A stretch of 64,000 bases of DNA from Sphaerimonospora cavernae (GCF_042435035.1 NZ_JBHMQT010000003.1:620001-684000); one strand, 5' to 3'; numbered from the stretch's first letter, positions 16,682 to 26,778 are shown. Notes: generated by a model from the letters alone, not told the origin. Numbers and translations: made by a program.

Positions 16682-19600
16682 ATGCGGTTCGGCATCCTCG
16701 GCCCGGTCGAGGCACGGCCCGACGACGCGGCCTCCGACGCGGCCCCGGTCGCCGTCGGCGGACCGAAGGTCCGGGCGCTCCTCACAGTGCTGCTGCTCGC
16801 CGGCGGCCGGGTGGTCACGACGGAGCAGCTGATCGACGGCCTGTACGGCGCCGAGCCGCCCGCGGGGGCCGTCAACGCGCTCCAGGCGCAGGTCTCCAGG
16901 CTGCGGCGCGTGCTCGGCGAGCTGGTGGTGCGCCACCCTGCCGGTTATCTGCTGGCGGTCGAGCCCGATGACGTCGACGCCCTCCGGTTCGAGCATCTCG
17001 CGGCCGAAGGACGGCGTGTGCTCTCCGCAGGGGATCACGCGGGAGCCGTCGAATGCCTGCGCCGGGCGCTCGGGCTGTGGCGCGGACCCGCGCTCGCCTG
17101 CGTCGCGGACGCACCGTTCGCGACGGCGCAGGCCGCTCGGCTGGAGGAGCTGCGCCTGTCGGCGGCCGAGGACCTCGCCGAGGCCCGGATCGCGCTCGGC
17201 GAGCACTATGATCTGGTCGCCGAGCTGTGGGAAAGGGTCGCCGCCCATCCTTTGCGGGAACGCTCGGCCGGGCAGCTCATGCGTGCGCTCTACGCGGCCG
17301 GGCGGCAGGCCGATGCGCTGACAGTGTTCGAGAACGCGCGGCGGCGACTCGCCGAGGAACTGGGCACCGTCCCCTCTCCCGAGCTCGCTGATATCCACCT
17401 GGCCGTGCTCCGATCGGATCCGTCGCTGTCTCCCGCCTCGGAGCGTCGCCGGCCGCCGCCCGCGCGACTGACCTCCCTGATCGGGCGGGCGGGTGAGCTC
17501 GAACGGATCGCGGCACTGCTCGGGGAGTCGCGGCTGGTCACGCTGACCGGCCCGGGCGGCAGCGGGAAGACTCGGCTGGTGGCCGAGGCCGCCGCGCGTC
17601 ATCCGGGAGAGGTCTGGTTCGTCGAGCTGGCGCCGCTTACGGATGGGGCCGACGTGCCGCACGCCGTGCTCGGCGCCCTCGGCCTGCGCGACGGCCCGCT
17701 GCCCGCACCCGGCGGCCTGGCTCCCGCTCGTTACGCCATCGACCATCGCGCCCGCGAACCGGTCGCTCGGCTGGTGGTGGCGCTGACCGGGCGGCCCGCG
17801 TTGCTCGTCCTGGACAACTGCGAGCACGTGATCGAGGCCGCCGCCCGCCTCGCCGACCGGCTGCTCGCCGCCTGCCCGACCCTGCGCGTCCTGGCCACCG
17901 GCCGCGAAGCGCTGGGCATCACCGGTGAGCGGCTGCTCCCGGTGCCGCCGCTGGAGCTCCCCCCACCAGGCGCCTCTCCCGCCGACCCGCTCGCTTATCC
18001 GGCTGTACGGCTGTTCGCCGAGCGTGCCGGCGCCGTACGGCCCGGCTTCCGGCTCGACCCCGAGGTCACCCAGGACGTGCTGCGGATCTGCCGGGCGCTC
18101 GACGGACTGCCGCTGGCGATCGAACTGGCCGCTGCTCGGGCGCGGTCACTGACGACGGCCGAGATCGCGGGCCGCCTGGACGGCGTCGCCCAGCCGGCGA
18201 TGTTCTCGCTGCTGTCGCGCGGCAGCCGTACCGCCCAGCCGCGCCATCGGACGTTGCGGGCGGTGGTCGAGTGGAGCTGGGATCTGCTCGACGAGGCGGA
18301 GCGCACCATGGCGCGGCGACTGACGGTCTTCGCGGGCGGCGCCACGCTGGAGGCGGCGGAGCGGGTCTGCGGGCTGCCCGACACCGACGGCGTGCTCGCC
18401 TCGCTCGTCGAGAAATCGCTGGTCGAGGCGTCGGACGGGCGCTACCGGATGCTGGGGACGATCAGGGCGTTCTGTGCGGAACGGCTCACCGAGGCGGGCG
18501 AGGACGAGCCGATGCGCCGGGCCCACGTGGCGTACTTCCTGGATCTCGCGGCCACGGCCGAGCCGCATCTGCGCCGATCCGAACAGCTTGAATGGCTGGA
18601 CCGGCTGGACAGCGAGCACGACAACCTGCACGCCGCGCTGCGCCGGGCCACCGAGGACGGCGACATCGAGCGTGCGCTGCGCCTGCTGTCCGCCCTGACT
18701 GGATTCTGGGTGCTGCGGGGCCGCCGCGGCGAGGCCGCGGCCCTCGCCGGGGAACTGCTTCGCAGAATCACTCCCGAGCTTTCGGACGGGCCCCCGGCGG
18801 AACTCGTCGCGAAATTCACCGAAGAGTTCGCGGTGTGCGTCTGTGTCGCGGCCTGGAACACATCTCAGGGTCTGCCGGTCGAGGCCGCGCTGCGGGTGGT
18901 GGACACCCTGTCGGCGCCGCCCCGGCAGCCCTTCCTCCTCGTGCTGCGCGCGATGCTCGGCGGTCCGCCCGACCGGAGCGAGCGCCGGCAGCTGGGAAGC
19001 AGATACGACTTGCTGGCACACGATCCGTGGATGCGGGCGTTGGCCACCTTCGGGCAGGCATACCTACTGCTGTTCGACGGACGTCTTGAGGAGGCCGAGC
19101 GGGCGATCTCGGAATCTCTGCGCGGCATGCGCGCGCTGGGAGACCGCTGGGCCACAGTGATGGCGCTGAGCGGCCTGAGTGACATAGCCATGTGGCGGGG
19201 AGACCACGAGAGGGTCGAGGAACTGGCCGATGAGGCGCTGACGCTGGCCGAGCAGCTGGGCTCCACCGCGGACGTGGCCGAGACGCTGTGCCGCCGAGCC
19301 GCCGGGCGGGCACAGTCGGGGAACACGGCGGGAACCCGGGCCGACTACGAGCGCGCGGTGGAGCTCGCCCGGCGCGCCGGCGCCCCGGAGCTCGCCGCCG
19401 ACGCCCTCCTCGGCCTCGGTGAACTGGCCCGGCACGACGGCGATCCGGGCGAGGGGCGGCGGTTGTGCGAAGCGGCGCTCGCCGAATGTACGGCGGAATG
19501 GTTCAACGCCGAGGACAACCGGGCACGCACCTACCTCACGCTTGGGTGGATCGCCCAGATGGAGGGCGACGAGGCCGAGGCACTGGCCTGGCATCGGCGG

Positions 19601-19996
19601 GCGATAGCGACCGGGGTGGGCGGCGTCAACCTGTTCACCGCGGCGCGCATGGCCGAGGGCCTCTCCGGTGTCGCGCTGCTGGGCCGCGACGCCGAGCGCG
19701 CCACGCTGCTGCTCGGCGTCGGAGCGGCCCTGCGCGGCACGCCCCCGGTGGGTGACGCCGACGTCGAGCGGGTCGCCGACGGATGCCGTACCGCTCTCGG
19801 CGAAGCGGCCTTCGAGCGCCTGTACGGCCAGGCCCGCGACGCCGCTTTGGAGCGGACACGGGCGGTCACGGGCACCGCCGCGTCCGCCGAAGCGGACGCC
19901 CTGCCACCCTCCGTGGCAGGGGCCGTCGCCGAGAACGAGCCCTCCCCCGTCCTCGGTCTCATCACCAGCCACCTGGCCGCGTTCGACGACGACTGA
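16682..19996 (+). CDS. AfsR/SARP-type regulator with NB-ARC and TPR domains
   Basis: A 1104-residue regulator of the kind that controls antibiotic or developmental genes in actinomycetes. Order: winged-helix transcriptional regulatory domain (1-90, MRFGILGPVEAR to RLRRVLGELVVRHPAGYLL), bacterial transcriptional activation domain (about 95-240), NB-ARC ATPase with Walker A GPGGSGKTRL near residue 290 and LLVLDNCEH near 375, then a TPR-rich C-terminal half. No biosynthetic cluster is visible within the window, so the targets are unknown. The MFS exporter gene begins 77 bp downstream. Confidence 0.93.
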   Translation: MRFGILGPVEARPDDAASDAAPVAVGGPKVRALLTVLLLAGGRVVTTEQLIDGLYGAEPPAGAVNALQAQVSRLRRVLGELVVRHPAGYLLAVEPDDVDALRFEHLAAEGRRVLSAGDHAGAVECLRRALGLWRGPALACVADAPFATAQAARLEELRLSAAEDLAEARIALGEHYDLVAELWERVAAHPLRERSAGQLMRALYAAGRQADALTVFENARRRLAEELGTVPSPELADIHLAVLRSDPSLSPASERRRPPPARLTSLIGRAGELERIAALLGESRLVTLTGPGGSGKTRLVAEAAARHPGEVWFVELAPLTDGADVPHAVLGALGLRDGPLPAPGGLAPARYAIDHRAREPVARLVVALTGRPALLVLDNCEHVIEAAARLADRLLAACPTLRVLATGREALGITGERLLPVPPLELPPPGASPADPLAYPAVRLFAERAGAVRPGFRLDPEVTQDVLRICRALDGLPLAIELAAARARSLTTAEIAGRLDGVAQPAMFSLLSRGSRTAQPRHRTLRAVVEWSWDLLDEAERTMARRLTVFAGGATLEAAERVCGLPDTDGVLASLVEKSLVEASDGRYRMLGTIRAFCAERLTEAGEDEPMRRAHVAYFLDLAATAEPHLRRSEQLEWLDRLDSEHDNLHAALRRATEDGDIERALRLLSALTGFWVLRGRRGEAAALAGELLRRITPELSDGPPAELVAKFTEEFAVCVCVAAWNTSQGLPVEAALRVVDTLSAPPRQPFLLVLRAMLGGPPDRSERRQLGSRYDLLAHDPWMRALATFGQAYLLLFDGRLEEAERAISESLRGMRALGDRWATVMALSGLSDIAMWRGDHERVEELADEALTLAEQLGSTADVAETLCRRAAGRAQSGNTAGTRADYERAVELARRAGAPELAADALLGLGELARHDGDPGEGRRLCEAALAECTAEWFNAEDNRARTYLTLGWIAQMEGDEAEALAWHRRAIATGVGGVNLFTAARMAEGLSGVALLGRDAERATLLLGVGAALRGTPPVGDADVERVADGCRTALGEAAFERLYGQARDAALERTRAVTGTAASAEADALPPSVAGAVAENEPSPVLGLITSHLAAFDDD

Positions 19997-20072
19997 GATA
20001 CCCGACTGAGACGACGAGTGAAACCACGCCGCCGTCAGCGGCTGTCAGCGACCGTCAGCGGACTGTGGACGG

Positions 20073-21656
20073 ATGGTCAGCGCCATCACCGACGCTGCGG
20101 TCATGCAAACCATCTCCCGCAAATGGGGCACGCTGGTCATCGCATGCCTGGCCATGCTCATGCTGTCCCTCGACCTCACTGTGCTGCACCTCGCGGTACC
20201 GAAGCTGACCGAGGCCCTCACGCCGTCAGCGACCCAGATGCTGTGGATCGTCGACATCTACGGCTTCGCCCTGGCCGCGCTGCTGGTGACGATGGGCAAC
20301 GTCGGCGACCGGATCGGCCGCAAGCGGCTGCTGCTCCTCGGTGCCGTCACGTTCGGCGCCGCCTCGGCGGCCACCGCGTACGCCCCGAACCCCGAACTGC
20401 TCATCGTGGCGCGAGCGCTGCTGGGCATCGCCGGGGCCACCATCATGCCCTCGACGCTGTCGCTGGTCCGCAACGTCTTCACCGATCCCAAGGAACGGAC
20501 CACCGCGGTCGGCATCTGGAGCAGCGTCACCGCGGTGGGCTTCTCCCTCGGTCCTATCGTGGGCGGCGCACTGCTCGACCACTTCTGGTGGGGCTCGGTC
20601 TTCCTGATCAACCTGCCGGTGATAGCGTTGATCTTCTTCGCCGGCCTGGCCGTACTGCCCGAGTCGCGCAACCCGCGTCCCGGCCGTATCGACCTGGTGA
20701 GCGTCCCTCTCTCGGCCATCGGCGTGCTGGGCCTGATCTACGCGCTGAAGGAGGCCGCCGCGCACGGCGGGGCGGTTCAGGGCCGGATCGTCGCCGCCGC
20801 AGCGGTCGGGCTCGCCGCACTGGTCGTTTTCGTCGTGCGGCAGACCAGGCTCGCCGAGCCGCTGATCGACGTCAGGCTGTTCCGGCGGCGCGCCTTCGCC
20901 GCCTCTGTCGGCGCCACACTCGTCGCGATCTTCGCGATGCTCGCCATGTCGCTGGTCCTCGCCCAGTACTTCCAGCTCGTCGTGGGCTGGTCACCATTGA
21001 TCGCCGGACTGGCCGGAATGCCGGGCGGGCTTGCCGGAGGTGTCGGCGGAGCCCTGTCTGGCTCCCTTGTCCATCGGTGGGGCCGCGGCCCGGTCGTCGC
21101 GCTCGGGCTCATCCTGACCGCCACGGGATTCGCCATGTTCAGCCGGTTGGGCGTGGATGTGTACTATCCGTACCTGCTCGTCGCCATGATCATCCAAGGT
21201 GTCGGAATGGGGTTCACCTTCAGCGTGACCAACGACACCGTGCTCGCCTCGGTGCCGAAGGAACGGGCCGGTGCGGCGAGCGCGATCTCGGAGACCGCGC
21301 AGGAGATGGGCGGCGCGCTGGGCATCGCCGTGCTCGGCAGCGTGCTGAGCAGCGCCTACCGTGGCGACCTCAAGCTGCCTGCCGGGCTGCCCGCCGAGGT
21401 CGTGGCCCAGGCGCGCGACACGCTCGGCGGCGCGATTCAAGCCGCCGCGACGCTGCCCGATGACGCGGCGGGGGCCGTCATCCGGGCGGCCAGGGAGGCT
21501 TTCGTGCACGGCATCCACGTCACGGTGCTGACCGGTGCGGCCATCCTGCTCTGTCTGGCGGTCGCCGCCCTGTTCGCACTGCGCGGCGTGCCCAAGGTGA
21601 TTCCCGAGCACGACCTGGACGAGTCGACGGAAGCGGAGCCCTCCCGGGTCGGCTGA
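20073..21656 (+). CDS. MFS drug efflux transporter, DHA2 (14-span) type
   Basis: A 527-residue proton-driven exporter. The first span carries AMLMLSLDLTVLHLAVPKL, the D1-type motif of EmrB/QacA-like pumps; the A-loop motif appears as GDRIGRKRLLLLG, and motif C as GFSLGPIVGGALLDHFWWGSVFLINLP. Fourteen hydrophobic spans can be counted. It follows the SARP gene on the same strand and may be its target. ATG 20073 has only a weak GGA upstream; ATG 20103 (MQTISRKW) is an alternative start. Confidence 0.92.
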   Translation: MVSAITDAAVMQTISRKWGTLVIACLAMLMLSLDLTVLHLAVPKLTEALTPSATQMLWIVDIYGFALAALLVTMGNVGDRIGRKRLLLLGAVTFGAASAATAYAPNPELLIVARALLGIAGATIMPSTLSLVRNVFTDPKERTTAVGIWSSVTAVGFSLGPIVGGALLDHFWWGSVFLINLPVIALIFFAGLAVLPESRNPRPGRIDLVSVPLSAIGVLGLIYALKEAAAHGGAVQGRIVAAAAVGLAALVVFVVRQTRLAEPLIDVRLFRRRAFAASVGATLVAIFAMLAMSLVLAQYFQLVVGWSPLIAGLAGMPGGLAGGVGGALSGSLVHRWGRGPVVALGLILTATGFAMFSRLGVDVYYPYLLVAMIIQGVGMGFTFSVTNDTVLASVPKERAGAASAISETAQEMGGALGIAVLGSVLSSAYRGDLKLPAGLPAEVVAQARDTLGGAIQAAATLPDDAAGAVIRAAREAFVHGIHVTVLTGAAILLCLAVAALFALRGVPKVIPEHDLDESTEAEPSRVG

Positions 21657-21716
21657 CTGACCTGGGAAAGCCCGCAGCCAATGCACCCCGCGGGGCCTAC
21701 GCAGCACCCCCGCGCC

Positions 21717-21753
21717 CATCAGCCAGGCGGCCGACTCTTCCGCCTGGCTGATG
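21717..21753 (+). terminator. Perfect 14-bp stem-loop after the MFS gene
   Basis: CATCAGCCAGGCGG (21717-21730) and CCGCCTGGCTGATG (21740-21753) pair fully around a 9-nt loop, 61 bp past the MFS stop. There is no U-tract, as is common in high-GC actinobacteria. Confidence 0.75.
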
Positions 21754-21782
21754 ACGTCTCCCGGGTAGCCGTACCGTACCGG

Positions 21783-21826
21783 GCCTGGTGCTTCGGCGAA
21801 CTCGTCCTCTTCGTCGAACACCAGGC
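21783..21826 (-). terminator. Stem-loop after rnj
   Basis: GCCTGGTG (21783-21790) pairs with CACCAGGC (21819-21826), with extra TTCG/CGAA pairing inside. It lies 8 bp beyond the rnj stop on the minus strand. Confidence 0.5.
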
Positions 21827-21833
21827 GGCCGTG

Positions 21834-23519
21834 TCATACCTCGACGACCACCGGGATGATCATCGGGCGACGGCGGTAGGTGTCGCTGACCCAGCGCCCG
21901 ACCGTACGGCGGATCGTGCGGCGGATCTGCATGGCGTCGGCCACCCCCGCCGCGGCGACCTCCTGCAGCGCGCTCTCGATCTGCGGGATGACCGCGTCGA
22001 ACGCGTCGGGGTCGATACCCGAGCCGCGGGCGGTGATCTCCGGCCCACCCGTGAGCTTCCCCGTGGTGGAGTCCACGACCACGGCGATGGAGATGAACCC
22101 CTCGTCGCCGAGAATGCGCCGGTCCTTCAGCGCCACATCGGTGATGTCGCCGACCGAGGTGCCGTCCACGAAGACGTAGCCGCACGCCACCGCGCCGACG
22201 ATCCGCGCCCGGCCGTCGACCAGGTCCACGGCGACGCCGTCCTCGGCGATCACGATGTTCTCGTCCGGGACCCCCGTCAGGCCGGCGAGCTTCGCGTGTG
22301 CCCGCAGGTGCCGCCACTCCCCATGGATCGGCATGAAGTTGGACGGCTTGGTCAGGTTCAGCACGTACAGCAGCTCGCCGGCGGCGGCGTGACCCGATAC
22401 GTGTACGCGGGCATTGCCCTTGTGCACCACACGGGCACCCCATCGGTTGAGGCCGTTGATGACCTTGTTCACCGCGGTTTCGTTGCCCGGGACGAGCGAG
22501 GACGCGAGCAGGACCGTGTCGCCCGTCGCGATCCTGATCGGGTGATCACGGTTGGCCATCCGCGACAGCGCGGCCATCGGCTCGCCCTGGGAGCCGGTGC
22601 AGATCAGCACCACGTCCTCCGGCGGCCACTCCTCGATCTCCCGGGAGTCCACCAGCAGGCCACCCGGGACCTTCAGATAGCCGAGCTCGCGGGCCACCCC
22701 CATGTTGCGGACCATCGACCTGCCGATCAGCGCCACCTTGCGCCCGTGTTTCTCGGCGGCGTCCATGATCTGCTGGACCCGGTGGATGTGTGAGGCGAAG
22801 CTGGCCACGATGATCCGTTTGTCCGCGGTGCGGAACACGTCGTCGATGACCGGGGCGATCTCCCGTTCGCTGGTGACGAAACCCGGCACCTCGGAGTTGG
22901 TGGAGTCCGACATCAGCAGGTCGACGCCCTCGGATCCCAGCCGGGCGAACGCTCCGAGGTCGGTCAGCCTCCCGTCCAGCGGAAGCTGGTCCATCTTGAA
23001 GTCGCCGGTGTGCAGCACGATTCCGGCCGGGGTGCGGATGGCCACGGCCAGGGCGTCGGGGATCGAGTGGTTCACTGAGATGAACTCGCACTCGAACGGG
23101 CCGAACGCACGGCGCTCGTTCTCGACGACCTCGACCTTGACCGGCTGCATCCGGTGCTCGGAGAGCTTGCTCTCGATCAGTCCGAGCGTGAGCCGCGACC
23201 CGACCAGCGGGATGTCCGGGCGCTCCCGCAGCAGGTACGGCACGGCGCCGATGTGGTCCTCGTGGGCATGCGTGAGCACGAGGGCCTCGATGTCGTGCAG
23301 GCGGCCCCGGATGTAGTCGAAATCGGGCAGGATGAGATCGACTCCCGGCTGGTCCGGGTCGGGGAACAGCACTCCGCAGTCGACGACGAGCAGCCGCCCG
23401 TCGAACTCGAAAACCGCCATGTTGCGGCCGATCTCGCCCAGGCCGCCCAGCGGAACGATGCGCAGGCCGTTCTCCGGCAGCGGCGGGGGCGGCCCGAGTT
23501 CGGGATGCGGATGGCTCAT
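21834..23519 (-). CDS. rnj: Ribonuclease J
   Basis: A 561-residue metallo-beta-lactamase/beta-CASP nuclease with endo- and 5'-exonuclease activity in RNA maturation and decay. LTHAHEDHIGAVPYLL (residues 82-97) is the zinc-binding motif II; the N-terminus IVPLGGLGEIGRNMAVFEFD is typical of RNase J. The beta-CASP region includes SDSTNSEVPGF and VSGHAAAGELL, and a C-terminal RNase J domain ends in PMIIPVVVEV. It follows dapA by 76 bp, the conserved actinobacterial arrangement. Confidence 0.95.
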   Translation of the reverse strand: MSHPHPELGPPPPLPENGLRIVPLGGLGEIGRNMAVFEFDGRLLVVDCGVLFPDPDQPGVDLILPDFDYIRGRLHDIEALVLTHAHEDHIGAVPYLLRERPDIPLVGSRLTLGLIESKLSEHRMQPVKVEVVENERRAFGPFECEFISVNHSIPDALAVAIRTPAGIVLHTGDFKMDQLPLDGRLTDLGAFARLGSEGVDLLMSDSTNSEVPGFVTSEREIAPVIDDVFRTADKRIIVASFASHIHRVQQIMDAAEKHGRKVALIGRSMVRNMGVARELGYLKVPGGLLVDSREIEEWPPEDVVLICTGSQGEPMAALSRMANRDHPIRIATGDTVLLASSLVPGNETAVNKVINGLNRWGARVVHKGNARVHVSGHAAAGELLYVLNLTKPSNFMPIHGEWRHLRAHAKLAGLTGVPDENIVIAEDGVAVDLVDGRARIVGAVACGYVFVDGTSVGDITDVALKDRRILGDEGFISIAVVVDSTTGKLTGGPEITARGSGIDPDAFDAVIPQIESALQEVAAAGVADAMQIRRTIRRTVGRWVSDTYRRRPMIIPVVVEV

Positions 23520-23595
23520 GCGAGCTCCTCCCCCGTCCCCCGCCGGTCAGCGCCGCTGTTCCATGTGTTTCGCTCGCTCATTCGTCTCCATGTGT

Positions 23596-24513
23596 TTAGC
23601 TGTCTGCAAGCTTGACGCCGCCCGCGACGAGGTCCGTACGCAACATCGCGACCTGCTCCTCCGTGGCGTCGACGAGCGGGAGCCGTACATGTCCGCCTTC
23701 CTGGCCGACCAGTTTCAACGCGGCCTTCGCCATGATCACGCCCTGGGTCCGCGTCATGATCCCCGCGACCACGGGCAGCACGCGGCGATGCGTCTCAAGG
23801 GCGCCCGCGACGTCCCCGGACCGGTAAAGCTCGATCATGGAGGCGAGCTGTGCGCCGATCACGTGTCCGGCCACGCTGACGAACCCGGCGGCGCCGACCG
23901 ACAGCCACGGCAGGTTGAGCAGGTCGTCTCCTGAGTAGTACACGAGATCGGTGGCCGTCATTACCTGGGATCCGCCGAACAGGTCGCCCTTGGCGTCCTT
24001 CACCGCGACGATGCGCGGGTGCTGCGCGAGCCGTAGCAGGGTCGTCGTCTCGATGGGGATACCGGTCCTGCCAGGAATGTCGTAAAGCATCACCGGCAGG
24101 CCAGTCGCGTCGGCGACGGCGGTGAAGTGCTGGAACACGCCCTCCTGAGGAGGCTTGTTGTAGTAGGGGGTGACCACCAGCAGCCCGTGCGCCCCCGCAC
24201 GCTCCGCGGCCTTGGCGAGCTCGACGCTGTGGTGGGTGTCGTTGCTGCCGGCACCGGCGAGCACGCGGGCACGGTCGCCCACGGCCTCGATGACCGCACG
24301 GAGGATGCGGTCTTTCTCCTCGCCCGTAGTGGTCGGGGACTCCCCGGTGGTGCCACTGATCACGAGGCCGTCGTGGCGCTGCTCGTCGACGAGATATGCG
24401 GCGATCCGCTGGACGCCCTCGTAATCGACGGCGCCGTCAGAGGTGAACGGCGTGACCATCGCGGTCAGCATGCGACCGAAGGGGGCGTCGGAAGTTCCGG
24501 TTGGCGATGCCAT
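23596..24513 (-). CDS. dapA: 4-hydroxy-tetrahydrodipicolinate synthase
   Basis: A 305-residue class I aldolase condensing pyruvate with aspartate semialdehyde, first step of the lysine/diaminopimelate branch. Motifs: SGTTGESPTT (pyruvate binding), LYDIPGRTGI (catalytic Tyr) and IVAVKDAKGD (Schiff-base Lys). I take ATG 24513 (MASPTGTSDAP); the open frame continues upstream without homology. In other actinobacteria dapA and dapB lie close together; here about 10 kb of accessory genes separates them. Confidence 0.95.
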   Translation of the reverse strand: MASPTGTSDAPFGRMLTAMVTPFTSDGAVDYEGVQRIAAYLVDEQRHDGLVISGTTGESPTTTGEEKDRILRAVIEAVGDRARVLAGAGSNDTHHSVELAKAAERAGAHGLLVVTPYYNKPPQEGVFQHFTAVADATGLPVMLYDIPGRTGIPIETTTLLRLAQHPRIVAVKDAKGDLFGGSQVMTATDLVYYSGDDLLNLPWLSVGAAGFVSVAGHVIGAQLASMIELYRSGDVAGALETHRRVLPVVAGIMTRTQGVIMAKAALKLVGQEGGHVRLPLVDATEEQVAMLRTDLVAGGVKLADS

Positions 24514-24640
24514 AGACCGAACGCTACCCGGATCCCGGCGGGCGTAGGACCCCGCCACCCCGTTATGCCCCGTGTCGCCGGGACTGCACACCGTTCGTCA
24601 CGGCGTTTCCGCCTGGGCGAGCAGCCGCCGCGGGTCCGAA

Positions 24641-24686
24641 AGAGGCCGCCGATATGTGCTCGGGGGTACACACATCAGCGGCCTCT
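24641..24686 (-). terminator. Long stem-loop after the small hypothetical gene
   Basis: Positions 24641-24658 and 24669-24686 pair in 16 of 18 positions (core AGAGGCCG with CGGCCTCT) around a 10-nt loop. It lies between the small minus-strand gene ending at 24770 and dapA, and probably ends the former. Confidence 0.7.
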
Positions 24687-24769
24687 AACCATCCATCGGC
24701 ATGTCTTACACCCGCGTTACACGCTCCTGCCGAAAATTTCCACCGATCCGCCGCCGGGCAGCCGACGCC

Positions 24770-25093
24770 TCACCGAGCCTCACCGAGGAGGAGCCGGTTC
24801 CACAGGACTTCCATGCGTACCGAGATGAGCCGCTCGGTCTCGTGGACGTCCAACCGCTCCGGTCCCCGGATCGTGCGGCGGATGAACACCAGTCCACCGG
24901 AGTGGCACAGCTCGTAGATCGTCGCTTTGCATTCACAGGTGTGCCGACGAACCCGCACCCGATCACTGCGAGCGGCGGGCTTCAGCCAGTTGATCTTCTG
25001 GTGGCCCATCTGGACCGGGGCCACATGTATACCGTGATACGGCGGCGGAAGGGGAATTTCAGGACCTGACTGCTTAGCGAGAGATTGGCCCAT
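24770..25093 (-). CDS. Small hypothetical protein divergent from a GntR regulator
   Basis: A 107-residue protein I do not recognise. The first ~45 residues are Pro-rich and poorly ordered. The C-terminal part (RRHTCECKATIYELCHSGGLVFIRR onward) looks folded, with three Cys (spacing C-x-C-x7-C) and a hydrophobic strand. AAAGGT precedes the ATG at 25093, and a terminator-like hairpin follows. It is divergent from the GntR gene at 25209 across 115 bp, so the regulator may control it. Confidence 0.6.
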   Translation of the reverse strand: MGQSLAKQSGPEIPLPPPYHGIHVAPVQMGHQKINWLKPAARSDRVRVRRHTCECKATIYELCHSGGLVFIRRTIRGPERLDVHETERLISVRMEVLWNRLLLGEAR

Positions 25094-25208
25094 TCGCTGA
25101 CCTTTCTACGGGCAAAGTTGGTGTCACAGGCTTGTTCCGTTACTCTGAGTTGCTCTTCGGATACGCCAAGATTGGGGAGCTTTAGTCAGCCCCTCAGGGA
25201 ATGGATTC

Positions 25209-25946
25209 ATGGCCAGCTCTGATCCGGTCTACCTGCGCGTAGTCGAGGACATTCGCCGCCAGATCATCGACGGCACGCTCCCGCCGGGGGCGCCGATCCC
25301 GTCTCGCCACCAGATCACCAGGAAATACAGCGTCGGGGAGACCGCCGCCCGCCACGCCCTCCGCGTACTCGTCGGGGAGGGTTTGATCATCGGCAGGGTG
25401 GGATCGGGGCATCGGGTGCGGGAGAAACCCATCCTGCTCCCCCTGCAGCGCGGCCGCGCGCCCGACTCCCAGACCGCGTTCGCGATGGACATGCAGGCCT
25501 GCGGACGACTGCCGACGTTGCACTGGCGAAGCGAGCTCGCCGAGGCACCCCAGGAGATCGCGCAGCGTCTGCGGCTCGAAGACTGCGGCTCGGTCATCAG
25601 GGTGAGCTTCGTCTTTCGCGGCGACGGCCGTCCGATGCAGCTCCTCACCTCCTATGAGGTGATCGAGTTCGGCCAGAGCCAGGCGCCCGAAGATGGCATG
25701 GGCGAGCGCAGAAGCATGCTCTCCCGGCTGGCCGCCGCGGGCGCCCCTGTCACGGAGATCAGCGAGAGCGTCCACGTCCGAGTGCCCCAACCGACGGAGA
25801 TCGACCTGCTGGAGTTGCCCGCCGGAGTTCAGGTCCTGCACGTCGAGAGGACCACCTGGACCGGGGACCGCCCGGTGGAGACGAGCGACATCGTGATCCC
25901 CGGCGACAGGTTCCGGCTCTCGTACGGGATTCCCGTCCACGCCTGA
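25209..25946 (+). CDS. GntR-family regulator with UTRA domain
   Basis: A 245-residue regulator of the HutC subfamily. An N-terminal winged helix (VVEDIRRQIIDGTLPPGAPIPSRHQITRKYSVGETAARHALRVL) is joined to a C-terminal UTRA ligand-binding domain (about 85-240), with RVSFVFRGDGRPMQLLTSYEVIE and VLHVERTTWTGDRPVETSDIVIPGD. The ligand cannot be told from sequence. It is divergent from a small hypothetical gene and upstream of radC. Confidence 0.9.
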   Translation: MASSDPVYLRVVEDIRRQIIDGTLPPGAPIPSRHQITRKYSVGETAARHALRVLVGEGLIIGRVGSGHRVREKPILLPLQRGRAPDSQTAFAMDMQACGRLPTLHWRSELAEAPQEIAQRLRLEDCGSVIRVSFVFRGDGRPMQLLTSYEVIEFGQSQAPEDGMGERRSMLSRLAAAGAPVTEISESVHVRVPQPTEIDLLELPAGVQVLHVERTTWTGDRPVETSDIVIPGDRFRLSYGIPVHA

Positions 25947-25998
25947 CTGTCGGTCGCCGCTGGTAGAACCGTTCCGGATTCCCCATCCGGAGGTGCCG

Positions 25999-26673
25999 AT
26001 GCGCGTCAAGGACCTGCCCCTGGCCGACCGACCTCGCGAGCGGCTGATGACAGCCGGTGCGGCGGCACTCGCGGACAGGGAGTTACTCGCCCTGCTGCTC
26101 GGCTCGGGCAGCAGGGGCGCCAGCGCCGTCGAACTCGCCTCCCAGCTCATCGCGTACTGCGGCGACCTCGGTGAACTCGCCCGTTCCGACCCCCACCGGC
26201 TGCTCGCCGTGCCGGGCGTCGGCCCCGCCAAGGCGGCGCGCGTCGCCGCCGCCTTCCAGCTCGTCCGGCGGGCCCGCGCCGAGCCTGAGCGCGTCCGCAT
26301 CACCTGCTCGGCGGACATCGCCGCGGCGGCCGCTCCCATGCTCCACGGGAACCCCAAAGAGCGACTGGTCGCCGTGATCTGCGACCCACGCGGCGCGGTC
26401 ATCCGCCGCGCCATCATCAGCGAAGGCGGGAGCGACCACACCTCCGCACCCGTCCGCGACATCATCACCACCGTCCTCACCTCCGGCGGGGCCGCTTTCG
26501 GCCTCGCCCACAACCACCCCAGCGGCTCGCTCGATCCCAGCTACGCCGACATCGAGGTCACCGCCCGCCTCCATGAGGCCGCCGACACCGTCGGCCTCCG
26601 ATTCCTCGACCACGTGATCGTCACCGACACCGCCTGGCGCCGGGTTCCGTTCCCGCCTCTAGAGAACGCTTGA
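25999..26673 (+). CDS. radC: RadC-family JAB domain protein
   Basis: A 224-residue RadC/UPF0758 protein. The N-terminal helix-hairpin-helix part contains LLGSGSRGASAVELA and LLAVPGVGPAKAARVAAAF. The C-terminal JAB/MPN metalloprotease-like fold has the metal motif AHNHPSGSLDPSYAD (H-x-H-x7-D spacing). The function of RadC is disputed; the old repair role is doubtful and many copies lie on mobile islands. I start at ATG 25999, with GGAGG 5 bp upstream, rather than GTG 25993. Confidence 0.92.
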   Translation: MRVKDLPLADRPRERLMTAGAAALADRELLALLLGSGSRGASAVELASQLIAYCGDLGELARSDPHRLLAVPGVGPAKAARVAAAFQLVRRARAEPERVRITCSADIAAAAAPMLHGNPKERLVAVICDPRGAVIRRAIISEGGSDHTSAPVRDIITTVLTSGGAAFGLAHNHPSGSLDPSYADIEVTARLHEAADTVGLRFLDHVIVTDTAWRRVPFPPLENA

Positions 26674-26778
26674 TTGCAGAGTACGTCTAGTTGTATCGCT
26701 CCGTCTACTCGGAAAAGTACTCGCCTAACGGTCATATTCGTACGGAAGGCGTCGTTACGGTTCATCTATCGTGCGAGT

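Noticed and set aside
16559..17827. Minus-strand open frame of 422 codons opposite the SARP gene
   Set aside because: Shadow of the SARP gene; no ribosome site or family features.
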